From: Planctomonas psychrotolerans
GTDB lineage: Bacteria > Actinomycetota > Actinomycetes > Actinomycetales > Microbacteriaceae
Direction of reading: 5' to 3'
Length of the DNA: 64,000 nucleotides
Assembly (NCBI RefSeq): GCF_008642235.1
Contig: NZ_SJEV01000001.1
Coordinates: 2,064,400 to 2,128,399 of the forward strand
Part shown: positions 41,708 to 50,550 of the stretch, piece by piece
Numbering within the stretch: the stretch's first letter is position 1
Layout: each line of letters begins with the position of its first letter
Notes under the pieces: generated by a model
The model's database searches: none
What the model saw: the letters and a program-made list of their open reading frames with translations, nothing else
Told to the model about the DNA's origin: nothing
Made by a program: the position numbers and the translations under genes

Positions 41708-42106
41708 TTACTCCGGGTCGGCCTTGGTGACCTGCACGATGCCGTGGTCGTGCTCGGGCGGGGAGTAGATCGAGTACAGCTTGAGCGTCTCGTCGCCGAT
41801 CGCCGTGACGTTGTGCCAGGTGCCGGCGGGCACCATGATGGCCTCGCCGTCGCCCGCCTCCCATTCGTGGATCAGGTTGTCCTCGGCGGGACCCATCTGC
41901 ACTTTGCCGCGACCGCCCTCGATGCGGAGGAACTGGTCGATGTTCTCGTGCACCTCGAGGCCGATGTCGTCGCCGCCCTTGATGGCCATGACCGTCACCT
42001 GCAGGTTGGAACCCGTCCAGATCACCGTGCGGTAGTTCTCGTTCACCAACGAGGCTTCCTCGATGTTGACGACGTGCGGCTCGGGACCCTTGTCGGTGGT
42101 GCTCAT
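41708..42106 (-). CDS. Cupin-domain protein
   Basis: This 132-residue single-domain cupin has GLEVHENIDQFLRIEGGRG (His, Gln and Glu positions of motif 1) and VPAGTWHNVTAIG (motif 2 His). It resembles the stand-alone cupins often annotated as mannose-6-phosphate isomerase-like; enzymatic function is unproven. ATG 42106 is selected by GAAGGAG eight bases upstream. Confidence 0.85.
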   Translation of the reverse strand: MSTTDKGPEPHVVNIEEASLVNENYRTVIWTGSNLQVTVMAIKGGDDIGLEVHENIDQFLRIEGGRGKVQMGPAEDNLIHEWEAGDGEAIMVPAGTWHNVTAIGDETLKLYSIYSPPEHDHGIVQVTKADPE

Positions 42107-42231
42107 CGGTGTCTCCTTCGTTTCGTTCGGGGGCTTCTTCTTCGAACTTAGCGACAATGGCCGACGGTGGTCGGGCCGGATGGACTCGGAGGGCCCGGAG
42201 TGCGTGCCCCTCCGGGCCCGGGCCTCCGCGC

Positions 42232-43344
42232 CTAGGCCTGTGCCGCCTCGAACTCGGCGGCGAAGCGGTGTCGGAGCGCCGCCTTCTCCGCCTCGGGGAG
42301 CCAGGCCGCCTCCACACCGGCGAACGCCATCGCGCGGAGCTGGCTCGCGGTCGCCCCGATCTGCTCCGACAGGATGCGGTACTCGTCGGCGAGCGTGGTG
42401 GGGAACATGCCGGGATCGTCCGACGCGGGGATCACGTTAAGTCCGGCATCGAGCATCGCCGCGATCGACGCGCGCCGCCACGGCCGCCACGACCGCCGCG
42501 ATGTGGTGGACACCACCGTGAACGCCACCTGTTCGTCGCGCACGCGCTCGACGACCGCGGGATCCTCGAGCACGTAGTACCCGTGGTCGATGCGGTCGCA
42601 GCCGAGCACGTCGAGGCACGTCACCGTGTTCACCGCGGTGGGCGCGTGCTCCGAGGAGTGCGCCGTCCGACCGAGGCCGGCTTCGCCCGCGAGTCGATAC
42701 GCGTCGACGAAGCGCTCGGGCGGACCGGCCGTCTCGAGGTTGTCGAGACCGATGCCCGCGACGTACTCGTGCGGATTCGCCACCACCTCCCGCACCAGTT
42801 CGAGCGCGTACTCGCCGCTCCGGCTTCGGTCGATACCCGCGATCATGCGACCGGTCATGCCGAAGTCGCGCTCGGCCATGCGGATGCCTTCGGCATACGC
42901 CTCCACCGAACCCGCGTAGCCGAGCGACGACAGGTGCTCGGGAACCGCGTCGAAGAACAGCTCGAGGTGCCGGGTAGAGCTTTGAATGTGGGCATCCTCG
43001 AAGGCCTCGTAGACGATCCGGGTGAGGTCCTCATCGCTTCGAAGCACCTCGGTGACCCACCGCGATGCCTGGAACAGCGAGTAGGAGATGTCGGGCTCGT
43101 CGGCGCTGCGCCCCTGCGGCACGGGGATGCGGGTGTTGCGGTACAGCTCCGGGTCGGGCGGGAGGGAGTTGATGTCCGCGAAGATTCGTTCCGGGTCCGC
43201 GGGCAGCTGCAGTCCCTCGCGGCGGGCCAGCTCGGCGAAGGTTCGCGCCCGTACCGTTCCGATCAGGTGGCAGTGCAGGTCGACCTTCGGCATCGCCCGG
43301 ATGTCGACCGCCCGTGCGTCGGGGGAGTCGGTCATGGCTGTCAC
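42232..43344 (-). CDS. Adenosine-deaminase-family hydrolase
   Basis: This 370-residue TIM-barrel deaminase has metal and catalytic motifs KVDLHCHLIGT (His-x-His), GRTAHSSEHAP (His and Glu, replacing the usual HAGE), RIDHGYYV and ASDDPGMF (the Asp pair). Family enzymes deaminate adenosine, adenine or aminofutalosine-like purines. HSSE and the neighbouring changes suggest a non-adenosine substrate. The start overlaps the upstream binding-protein gene by 4 nt, so it is the last gene of a LacI-controlled ABC importer operon and should act on the imported molecule. Confidence 0.88.
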   Translation of the reverse strand: MTAMTDSPDARAVDIRAMPKVDLHCHLIGTVRARTFAELARREGLQLPADPERIFADINSLPPDPELYRNTRIPVPQGRSADEPDISYSLFQASRWVTEVLRSDEDLTRIVYEAFEDAHIQSSTRHLELFFDAVPEHLSSLGYAGSVEAYAEGIRMAERDFGMTGRMIAGIDRSRSGEYALELVREVVANPHEYVAGIGLDNLETAGPPERFVDAYRLAGEAGLGRTAHSSEHAPTAVNTVTCLDVLGCDRIDHGYYVLEDPAVVERVRDEQVAFTVVSTTSRRSWRPWRRASIAAMLDAGLNVIPASDDPGMFPTTLADEYRILSEQIGATASQLRAMAFAGVEAAWLPEAEKAALRHRFAAEFEAAQA

Positions 43345-44441
43345 CCGGCGGTGACCTCACGGGCGAAGCGGTCGACCCAGACGTTGCGCGTGGACACGAG
43401 CTCCTCGGGGTCGAGCGTGGAGTATTCGGCGGCGATCGGGTCGGCCGCGATGTCGCCCACCACGTCGAGGATGGTGTCCGGAACCGTGGCCTCCAGGTTC
43501 ACGGGCAGGTCGCCCACGAGCTCGGCCGAGGCGCTCTGTGCCTCCACCGACAGGAGGTAGTCGATGAACGCGAAGGCGCCCTCGACGTTCTCCGAGCCGA
43601 CCGGAACCATCGCACGGTTCGTGGCCATGTACCGGCCCTCGGCGGGAGCCGTCCACGCCACGGGCTCGCCGGATGCGACCAGATCGGTGGCGAACCCGCT
43701 CAGGGAGTCGGCCGCCACGATCTCGCCCTGGGTGAGCAGGTTCGTGACCTCCGTGGAGGAGCTGTAGAACTGCAGCACGTTGGGTGCCCACTCGCCGATC
43801 GTCTCGAGCGCCGTGTCGATGTCGTACGGGCCGCTGCCGTAGGTGTCGGCCACGCCCGACACCATGAGTTGTCCCGCGGTGACCGAGATGTCGGGCAGCG
43901 CGAGCTTGCCCGCGTAGTCGCTGTTGCCGTACAACTCCCAATCGGCGGCCTCGTCCGCGCTCAGCTCGTCGGTGTTGTAGAGGGTGCCGTTGAGCTGGTA
44001 GCTGTACGCCGGGCCGAGGTACGAACCCTCGGTGGCGAACTCGGCGATGTTCGCGAGATTCGGCACGTCGGCCTCGGTGACCTCCTGGAACAGGTCGTCC
44101 TCCTGGCCGAGCGCCGCGTAGTAGTCGGAGATCAGCATCACGTCGATGCCGGACTCGCCGTCGGCGAGCTGCAACTGCGAGAGACGGTCCGCATTCGATC
44201 CGGTCTCCACCTCCACCTCGATGCCGGTGGCTTCGGTGAACGGATCGAAGACCGCCTCCTGGAACTCCTCGACACCGAACGGGAAGGTGCTCACGACGAT
44301 GCTCTGCGGGGCGTCCGTATCGGTGCCGGTCGATCCCTCCTCGGCTGCGGACGAGCAGCCGGTGAGAGTCAGCGCGCCGACGGTGACGCCGGCCGCGAGC
44401 GCCAGGCTGCGCCTGCGGGGGGTGGGGAACGTGCGGGACAT
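43341..44441 (-). CDS. Spermidine/putrescine-type (PotD-like) binding lipoprotein
   Basis: This 366-residue binding protein has a signal peptide (RRRSLALAAGVTVGALTLTGC, lipobox LTGC). The mature part has PotD-like features: IVVSTFPFGVEEFQEAVFDPFTEATGIEVEVETG order, DVMLISDYYAALGQEDDLF and YSYQLNGTLYNTDEL. The Asp residues that grip polyamines cannot be confirmed by eye. ATG 44441 follows GAAAGG. It is third from the top of the importer proteins and overlaps the deaminase gene, so the ligand may be a nucleoside-like amine and not a polyamine. Confidence 0.88.
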   Translation of the reverse strand: MSRTFPTPRRRSLALAAGVTVGALTLTGCSSAAEEGSTGTDTDAPQSIVVSTFPFGVEEFQEAVFDPFTEATGIEVEVETGSNADRLSQLQLADGESGIDVMLISDYYAALGQEDDLFQEVTEADVPNLANIAEFATEGSYLGPAYSYQLNGTLYNTDELSADEAADWELYGNSDYAGKLALPDISVTAGQLMVSGVADTYGSGPYDIDTALETIGEWAPNVLQFYSSSTEVTNLLTQGEIVAADSLSGFATDLVASGEPVAWTAPAEGRYMATNRAMVPVGSENVEGAFAFIDYLLSVEAQSASAELVGDLPVNLEATVPDTILDVVGDIAADPIAAEYSTLDPEELVSTRNVWVDRFAREVTAG

Positions 44442-44541
44442 GGACGGACCTTTCGTCGGTGGCCTCTGCGGCCGAGGAGGGAGGGAGGAGCTGAGCGGGA
44501 AAAGCGGAGAGAGGAAAGCGCGCCGTCGGGGATGCTCGCGC

Positions 44542-45567
44542 TCAGCGCACCGGTTCGGGGACCTCGGCGGCCATGGCGACGAGCCGGGAGGGCGGGGCGG
44601 TGACGGTGACGACGTCACCGATGGACACCGTGCTGAGCCCGTCGCTGCGGACATCGGAGATCAGCCGCACGTCGGCTCCGCTCGCGTCGACGGTACGCAC
44701 GGTGACGAGCATGTCGACGCCGCGGTAGGCCACGTCGGTCACCGTTGCGTCGAGCGCGAGGCCTCCCGCTGCGGTCGGTCCGCCGACGGGGAGAACATCG
44801 AGGTGTTCGGGTCGCACGGCCAGCACGGATCCGTCGGCCGCGGTGAGGAAGTTCTCGTAGCCGAGGAAGTCGGCGACGAAGCGATTGGCCGGGTTCGGGA
44901 ACACGTCCTGGGGCGCACCCTGCTGCATGATGCGGCCGGCACGCATGAGCACCATGTCGTCGCTCATCTCGAGCGCCTCGTCCTGGTCGTGGGTCACCAG
45001 CACGACGGTGAGGCCCGTCTCGGACTGGATGCGGCGGAGTTCCGCCCGCATGTGCACGCGCAGCCGCGCGTCCAGGTTTGACAGCGGCTCGTCGAGCAGC
45101 AGAAGCTTCGGCCGGATGGCGATGGCCCGGGCGAGGGCGACCCGCTGCTGCTGTCCGCCCGACAGCTTCTTCGGCTTGCTGGCCGCCAGGTGGCCGAGCC
45201 CGACGAGCTCCAGGGTCTCCTGCACTCGCTGCTGCCGCTCGGCTGCGGGAACCCGCCGCAGTTTCAGTCCGTAGCCCACGTTCTCGGCGACCGTCAGATG
45301 CGGGAACAGCGCGTACGACTGGAAGACCATGCCGAGATTGCGCTTCTCGGGCGGCGTGCGCGTGCTGTCGACGCCGTCGATGTCGATCCGTCCCGAGGTC
45401 GGCGCCGCGTAGCCGGCGAGCATGCGCAGGGTGGTCGTCTTGCCGCACCCGCTCGGTCCGAGCAGGGTGGTCAGCTTGCCCTGCGCGATGCGCAGGTCGA
45501 TCGAGTCCACGGCGGTGAAGTCGCCGAAGACCTGACTCACCCCGGCGAATTCTGCAGCAGCGTTCAT
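44542..45567 (-). CDS. ABC transporter ATPase, PotA-like with TOBE domain
   Basis: This 341-residue ATPase has Walker A LGPSGCGKTTTLR, the signature LSGGQQQRVALARA, Walker B LLLLDEPLSNLDARLR, the H-loop VTHDQDEALEMSD, and a C-terminal TOBE region (about 245-341). This is the CUT1/PotA layout for importers. The ATG overlaps the permease stop by 4 nt; the binding-protein gene follows 100 nt later. Confidence 0.95.
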   Translation of the reverse strand: MNAAAEFAGVSQVFGDFTAVDSIDLRIAQGKLTTLLGPSGCGKTTTLRMLAGYAAPTSGRIDIDGVDSTRTPPEKRNLGMVFQSYALFPHLTVAENVGYGLKLRRVPAAERQQRVQETLELVGLGHLAASKPKKLSGGQQQRVALARAIAIRPKLLLLDEPLSNLDARLRVHMRAELRRIQSETGLTVVLVTHDQDEALEMSDDMVLMRAGRIMQQGAPQDVFPNPANRFVADFLGYENFLTAADGSVLAVRPEHLDVLPVGGPTAAGGLALDATVTDVAYRGVDMLVTVRTVDASGADVRLISDVRSDGLSTVSIGDVVTVTAPPSRLVAMAAEVPEPVR

Positions 45568-46361
45568 CGGTTGATACCTCCGAAGATCTTGGCGAAGCCG
45601 ACGGTGCGTTCGGCGATGACGGCGATGACGACGGTGCCGGCGAGGATGAGCGTGGCCATGGCGGCGACCATGGGGTCGTAGCTCTGCTGCACGTAGTCGA
45701 GCATCGTCACGGGGAGGGTGCGGAAGTCCCGGCTCTGCAGCAGCAGCGAGAGCGGCACGTTGTTGAACGAGGTGAGGAAGCTGAGGAGCCCCGCAGAGAA
45801 GATGCCGGGCCGGAGGAGCGGGAGGGTGATGGTGAAGAACGCGCGCAGGGGAGAGGCGCCGAGCCCGCGTGCGGCCTCCTCGAGTGCGGGGTCCGCGAGG
45901 GCGAGGGATGCGCCGGTCACGCGAACCGCGTACGGCAGCATGAGCACGGTGTGGCCGAGCAGCAGCGTCTCGAAGTTGGCGAGGCCGAAGCCGATCATCA
46001 GTTGCTGGTAGAGCGCGAGTCCCACGACCAGCTCGGGCACGATCAGGGGCGAGAGGAACAGTCCTTCGATCACGCCCTTGCCGGGAATGGCACCTCGGTG
46101 GATGGCCAGGGTGGCGGGGATACCGATGGCGAGCGCGAGCACGGTCGCGATCAGCGCGAGCTGCAGGCTCGACACCAGGGCCGAGATGAACGGGTCGTAG
46201 GTGAGGGCGGCCTCGAACCACTGCAGCGAGAAGCCCTCGGGCGGAAAGCGGAGGGTCCTGCCGCCGGTGAACGATGTGGCGACGACGAAGAGGATCGGCA
46301 CGATCATGATGATGTAGCCGAGAACGGCGAGGGATCCGGCGACCGGGCGGCTGGTTCTCAC
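45564..46361 (-). CDS. ABC transporter permease, PotC-like
   Basis: This 265-residue inner-membrane permease has six predicted helices and the EAA loop EEAARGLGASPLRAFFTITLP. GTG 46361 overlaps the upstream permease stop (GTGA), and its own stop overlaps the ATPase start, so three genes are translationally chained. Confidence 0.93.
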   Translation of the reverse strand: MRTSRPVAGSLAVLGYIIMIVPILFVVATSFTGGRTLRFPPEGFSLQWFEAALTYDPFISALVSSLQLALIATVLALAIGIPATLAIHRGAIPGKGVIEGLFLSPLIVPELVVGLALYQQLMIGFGLANFETLLLGHTVLMLPYAVRVTGASLALADPALEEAARGLGASPLRAFFTITLPLLRPGIFSAGLLSFLTSFNNVPLSLLLQSRDFRTLPVTMLDYVQQSYDPMVAAMATLILAGTVVIAVIAERTVGFAKIFGGINR

Positions 46362-47221
46362 GAGGTGGCCCCCTTCCGAGCGACGAGCGACGACAGCCCC
46401 GAGACGAGGAAGACCAGCACGGTCATGATCAGCGCGGTGGCCGACGCTCCGGCCCAGTCGATGGTCACGCTCGCGTAGGAGAAGAGCTGGGTGGACAGCA
46501 TCCGCTGGGACGACCCGCCGAGGAGATACGGGGTGGTGTAAGCGGTGACCGCACCGGCGAACACGAGCGTGGCGGCGACCACGATGCCCGGCAGTGACAG
46601 GGGGATGACGATGGTCCAGAAGGTGCGACCGCGGCTGGCGCCCAACCCACGTGCTGCGTCGTCGAGCCCGGCATCCACCTGGGCGACCGCCGAGTAGCAG
46701 GAGATGATCGCGAGGGGAAGGAACAGCTGCGTGAGACCGAGCACGATGGCCAGTTCGGTGTAGAGCAATTGCGGTGCAGCATCCACGAGACCGAGCCCCG
46801 TGAGCAGCTGACCGATGGCGCCGTTCGAGCCCAGCACCACGAGCCACCCGAACGTACGCACGACGTTGCTCAGCAGCAGCGGGAAGATCGCGAGGGCGAG
46901 CAGCACACCGGCCCAGCGGGAGGTGGAGCGCGCCAGCAGGTAGGCGATGGGGAATCCGAGCGCCACGCATATTCCGGTGACGATGAGCCCGAGCCCCACC
47001 GTCCTGCCGATGATCCGCAGGTCGTACGGATCGGACAGCATGGCGCCGAGCCGGCCGAAGATGTCCGCAGCGGTCACTCCGGGCGGGGCGAACAGCATCA
47101 CCACGGAGGGGATGAGGAAGCCGATGAGCAGCAGAGCCAGGCCCGGGAGGAGCAGCAGGGCGGGTGTGCGGGTTCTCACGGTGCGCGCTCCGTTCCTTCT
47201 CGGTGTCGGTGTCCAGCTCAT
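46358..47221 (-). CDS. ABC transporter permease, PotB-like
   Basis: This 287-residue permease has six helices and the EAA loop DDAARGLGASRGRTFWTIVIP. It is the first gene of the importer/deaminase operon. ATG 47221 is used, although the upstream sequence has no strong ribosome site; GTG 47179, just before the first helix, is an alternative. The LacI-type palindrome at 47234-47265 lies 13 nt upstream of ATG 47221. Confidence 0.92.
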   Translation of the reverse strand: MSWTPTPRRNGARTVRTRTPALLLLPGLALLLIGFLIPSVVMLFAPPGVTAADIFGRLGAMLSDPYDLRIIGRTVGLGLIVTGICVALGFPIAYLLARSTSRWAGVLLALAIFPLLLSNVVRTFGWLVVLGSNGAIGQLLTGLGLVDAAPQLLYTELAIVLGLTQLFLPLAIISCYSAVAQVDAGLDDAARGLGASRGRTFWTIVIPLSLPGIVVAATLVFAGAVTAYTTPYLLGGSSQRMLSTQLFSYASVTIDWAGASATALIMTVLVFLVSGLSSLVARKGATS

Positions 47222-47233
47222 GCCGCTACTGGG

Positions 47234-47265
47234 CAATGAAACCGGTTGCACAACCGGTTTCATTG
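47234..47265. promoter_or_regulatory. LacI-type double operator, 32-bp palindrome
   Basis: CAATGAAACCGGTTG (47234-47248) and CAACCGGTTTCATTG (47251-47265) are perfect inverted copies around a 2-bp centre. Each arm contains the LacI core AACCGGTT. The element lies between the leftward importer operon and the rightward lacI-type gene, so it should control both. Confidence 0.85.
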
Positions 47266-47371
47266 AGCCTAGGGTGTGTCGGCGGGTCGTTTCCACTCCG
47301 GGTGTAAACACTGTGTAACGGAGGCGGGCTCGGCCGGTCGCCTCCGAAGCGCCGCGAAACGAAGGGAAGCC

Positions 47372-48328
47372 GTGCCCACGCTCGCAGACGTCGCCGCTCG
47401 TGCCGCGGTCTCCAAGGCGACCGCGTCACGTGCCCTGAGCAGGCCGGAGCTCGTGGCCCCCGACACGGCGGAGCGGGTGTTCTCGGCGGCACGGGAACTG
47501 GGTTTCGTACCCAGCCGGGTGGCCCGTCAGCTCGCCCGGGGTACGAGCGGCATCGTTGCGCTCGTCGTTCCGACGCTCGACAACAGCTTCTTCACCCCGA
47601 TCATTGCCGGCGCGCAGGCCCGAGCCGGTGAGGCGGACCTGCAACTGACCGTCGCGGTGCATCCGCTGGAGGACATCGCCGAGCTCGGGGCGTTCGAGCG
47701 GCTCTCCCGACAGGTCGACGGCTTCATCCTGGTCGCACCCCGCGGCGGTGACGACGTGGTGCACGGCGCGGGAGCCTTCAAGCCCACAGTCCTCGTCGAT
47801 CGGGAGCTCGCGGGACTCACCTCGGTCGTTGCCGACACGGCCACGGCGTTCGGCTCGCTCATCGATCGCTTCATCGTCGACGGCCACAGCCGACTGGCCT
47901 ACATCGGCGGTCCCGAGGGGTCGTGGCAGGATCGCCAGCGCACCGCGGCGGTGCGGAATGCCGCAGCCGGTCGCGCAGAACTTCTGGTGCTCGGACCGCT
48001 TCCCTCGACCTTCGCCGCGGGAGTGGGCGTGGCCGCCGAGATCGTCGACGGGCGCGCGACTGCGGTGCTGCCGTACGCGACCGCCATCGGTCTCGGCCTC
48101 ATGTTCGCGCTCCGTTCCACGGCCCACCGCGATGTCGGTGTGACGGTGAGCTCGGAGCGGATGATCGTGGAATCCCTCGGTCTCGCCGACGTTCCGGCGA
48201 TCGACGTCGACGGTGAGGAACTCGGGCGAGTGGCGATGGACCGACTGCTCGACGCGCTCGCACCTGCGGGCGCCCCGCCGTCCGCGGACCGGCTCACCGT
48301 TCCGGTGCGCTGGCCGAACGCGCGATAG
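47372..48328 (+). CDS. LacI-family transcriptional regulator
   Basis: This 318-residue repressor has the LacI HTH at its extreme N-terminus (TLADVAARAAVSKATASRAL, with hinge helix VARQLARG) and a periplasmic-binding-like effector domain. GTG 47372 is chosen because GAAGGGA lies seven bases upstream and the HTH begins two codons later. The effector is probably the molecule taken up by the divergent importer. It is autoregulated if the 32-bp palindrome is its site. Confidence 0.92.
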   Translation: MPTLADVAARAAVSKATASRALSRPELVAPDTAERVFSAARELGFVPSRVARQLARGTSGIVALVVPTLDNSFFTPIIAGAQARAGEADLQLTVAVHPLEDIAELGAFERLSRQVDGFILVAPRGGDDVVHGAGAFKPTVLVDRELAGLTSVVADTATAFGSLIDRFIVDGHSRLAYIGGPEGSWQDRQRTAAVRNAAAGRAELLVLGPLPSTFAAGVGVAAEIVDGRATAVLPYATAIGLGLMFALRSTAHRDVGVTVSSERMIVESLGLADVPAIDVDGEELGRVAMDRLLDALAPAGAPPSADRLTVPVRWPNAR

Positions 48329-48393
48329 GGGGCAAGGCCCGAGCAGGCGTCACCCGAGCAGGCGTCACCCGAGCCGACGCACTGCAGCGGGCG

Positions 48394-49266
48394 CTACTTC
48401 AGCAGGCGGGAGAGCACTCGATCGGCCAGGGGCTTGCCGCCGGTCTGGCAGGTGGGGCAGTACTGGAACGTGGAGTCGGAGTAGATCACCTGACGCACGA
48501 TGTCGCCGCACACCGGGCACTCCTCGCCGGTACGCCCGTGCACGCGGAGGCCCGATTTCTTCTCCTTCTTGAGCTCCGAGGCGTGCAACCCTTCGGCGCG
48601 GGCGATGGCATCCCGCAGCGTGGATCGCATCGCGTCGTAGAGCCGCGCTGCCTCCTCGGAGGACATGGCGGCAGGCTTGAACGGCGACATCCGGGCCACG
48701 TGCAGGATCTCGTCCGAGTAGGCGTTGCCGATGCCGGCGAGGATGGACTGGTTGCGGAGCACCCCCTTGATCTGCGAGCGTCCGGCGGCGCGTAGAATCT
48801 CCTCGAACCGTTCCGGGGTGAAGTCGTCGCTCAGCGGATCGGGACCGAGGCGCGCGATGCCCGGTACCTCGGCAGGGTCGCGCACGAGGTAGATCGCGAG
48901 GCTCTTCTTCGTGCCCGCCTCGGTGATGTCGATTCCTGAACCGCCGTCGAGCACGAGGCGGGCGGCGAGCGGCCCCTTGCCCGGTCGGCCGCCCGGCCGT
49001 GCGCTCGCCTGCGGCGCCTCGTACCGCCAGCGGATCCAGCCGGCGCGGGCGAGGTGCAGCACGAGGTGCAACTCGCCGATCTCGATGTCGAGGAACTTGC
49101 CGTGGTGGTCGACGGCGCCCACGCTCTGGCCCGCGAGCGCCGACACCGGCGGATCGAAGGTCTTGAGCGCCGCGAAGGAGGTGATGTCCAGGCGCTCGAC
49201 GGGGGATCCGCCGAGGCGTTCACCCAGGTCGGCGGCGAGGGCGGTGATTTCGGGAAGTTCGGGCAC
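48394..49266 (-). CDS. Fpg/Nei-family DNA glycosylase/AP lyase
   Basis: This 290-residue base-excision repair enzyme begins (after Met) PELPEITALAADL, giving the catalytic Pro and Glu. It has KTFDPP, HHGKFLDIEI and LHLARAGWIRW, the H2TH motif (SQIKGVLRNQSILAGIGNAYSDEILHVARMSP order, residues 175-205) and a C-terminal zinc finger ECPVCGDIV/YCPTCQTGG. It removes oxidised bases such as 8-oxoG or FapyG. The GTG start at 49266 is required because Pro must be residue 2. It resembles the actinobacterial paralogue group more than classical MutM. Confidence 0.92.
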   Translation of the reverse strand: MPELPEITALAADLGERLGGSPVERLDITSFAALKTFDPPVSALAGQSVGAVDHHGKFLDIEIGELHLVLHLARAGWIRWRYEAPQASARPGGRPGKGPLAARLVLDGGSGIDITEAGTKKSLAIYLVRDPAEVPGIARLGPDPLSDDFTPERFEEILRAAGRSQIKGVLRNQSILAGIGNAYSDEILHVARMSPFKPAAMSSEEAARLYDAMRSTLRDAIARAEGLHASELKKEKKSGLRVHGRTGEECPVCGDIVRQVIYSDSTFQYCPTCQTGGKPLADRVLSRLLK

Positions 49267-49438
49267 GAAGCCAGTGTCCGCCGCCGGACCCGGTTCGTCT
49301 AGATGTGGCCGGCAGCCAGGGGGTGCAGGGCCGTGGGTGCAGGCGGTCCCGCTCCGGTCGCCACCGTTCCTGGTCGTGCCCGTTACCGGTCTTCCCCTTT
49401 TCCGAGCCCCACCGGTCCCGGTCGTTACGCTGGGCGGC

Positions 49439-50002
49439 ATGGCGCCGTTCCTCTCGCCCGCGACCCGTGCGGCTCTCGATGTGCTCTCCTCCGGCGAGCG
49501 GTCGGAGCCCGAACCCGAGCCGCTGGAGCGTCTGCGGGCGATGCGCGCCCTGCTCGCCGCGCTGGACGCCGACGATGCGCAGCTGGCGAGTGTCCGCAGC
49601 GCGCTCGAGGCGGGTCGGAGCTGGGATGACATCGCCGAGGCCGCGGGGCTCGGGCGGGCCGCGGCGAAGTTCCGCTGGCAGGGCACGGATGCCGACATCG
49701 AGCACCGCAGGCAGGCGGGACGCAAGCGCAGCGCGCGTCCGTCGAGCGTGCCCGCCGACCTGCCCGGCCTCTCGGTGGCCGAGGAGGCGGCACGTCAGGG
49801 GGTGACGGCGCAGGCGATCTACCAGCAGGTGACGCGCGGCGTGCTGACGAGCGAGATGGTCGAACTGCCCGACGGGCGTCGGTACAAGCGCGTCTTCCCC
49901 GCCGAGCTGTCTCGGGTGAAGTCCGCCGATAAGGGCGACGCGGAGTCCACGCCTGGGGCTTCGTCGACGGTGCCGACGGTGCCGACGGGGGATGACCGGT
50001 GA
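49439..50002 (+). CDS. Putative DNA-binding protein with two HTH-like segments
   Basis: This 187-residue protein has a first HTH-like segment around ALEAGRSWDDIAEAAGLGRAAAKFRWQG (about 60-87). A second segment resembles excisionase/MerR starts (SVAEEAARQGVTAQAIYQQVTRG, 110-132) followed by ELPDGRRYKRVFP. TACGCT lies 7 nt before ATG 49439, suggesting a leaderless mRNA. The stop overlaps the DUF3054 start by 4 nt. The target is unknown. Confidence 0.7.
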   Translation: MAPFLSPATRAALDVLSSGERSEPEPEPLERLRAMRALLAALDADDAQLASVRSALEAGRSWDDIAEAAGLGRAAAKFRWQGTDADIEHRRQAGRKRSARPSSVPADLPGLSVAEEAARQGVTAQAIYQQVTRGVLTSEMVELPDGRRYKRVFPAELSRVKSADKGDAESTPGASSTVPTVPTGDDR

Positions 50003-50550
50003 CCGTGACCGCCTCCGCCGGCCGTCCGCGCGTGCCACGCCCGCCTCTCCGCGCGACCCTGTCGGCGGCAGGCATCGATGTGGCACTCGTGGCTGCCTTC
50101 GTCCTGATCGGTCGGCGCAATCACGAGGAGGGATTCGCCCTGCCCGGGGTGTGGGGAACGTTCTGGCCCTTCGTCGCCGGGCTCGCCGCCGGATGGCTCC
50201 TGAGTCGTGCGTGGCGGCGCCCGCTGCACCCGTGGCGCGTCGGCGTCCCGGTCTGGCTGTGCGCGGTGGGCGTGGGGATGGCGCTCCGCGTCCTGAGCGG
50301 TCAAGGTACGGCGCCGAGCTTCGTCCTGGTGACCGCGGTGCTCCTTGCGCTGGCGCTCGTCGGTTGGCGGCTGGTGGCGCGGATGCTGCCCGGCATGCGC
50401 GCGGCAGCCGTCGGTTCACGCGCCCCGACCTCGACCACCCCGACCGCGGCCGCCCCGACCGCGGCTGCCCCGACCCCGCCCGCCCCGACCCCGCCCGCCC
50501 CCACCTCGACCACACCGACCTCGACCACACCGACCTCGCCGGCCCCATGA
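49999..50550 (+). CDS. DUF3054 membrane protein with Thr/Pro-rich tail
   Basis: This 183-residue protein has four predicted helices and the DUF3054 pattern (IDVALVAAFVLIGRRNHEEG; FWPFVAGLAAGWLLSRAW). The last 40 residues are TSTTPTAAAPTPPAP-type repeats, coded by CGACC/CCGACC repeats at 50427-50545, and are absent from typical members. Overlaps of 4 nt at both ends couple it to the HTH and DUF72 genes. Confidence 0.85.
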   Translation: MTVTASAGRPRVPRPPLRATLSAAGIDVALVAAFVLIGRRNHEEGFALPGVWGTFWPFVAGLAAGWLLSRAWRRPLHPWRVGVPVWLCAVGVGMALRVLSGQGTAPSFVLVTAVLLALALVGWRLVARMLPGMRAAAVGSRAPTSTTPTAAAPTAAAPTPPAPTPPAPTSTTPTSTTPTSPAP

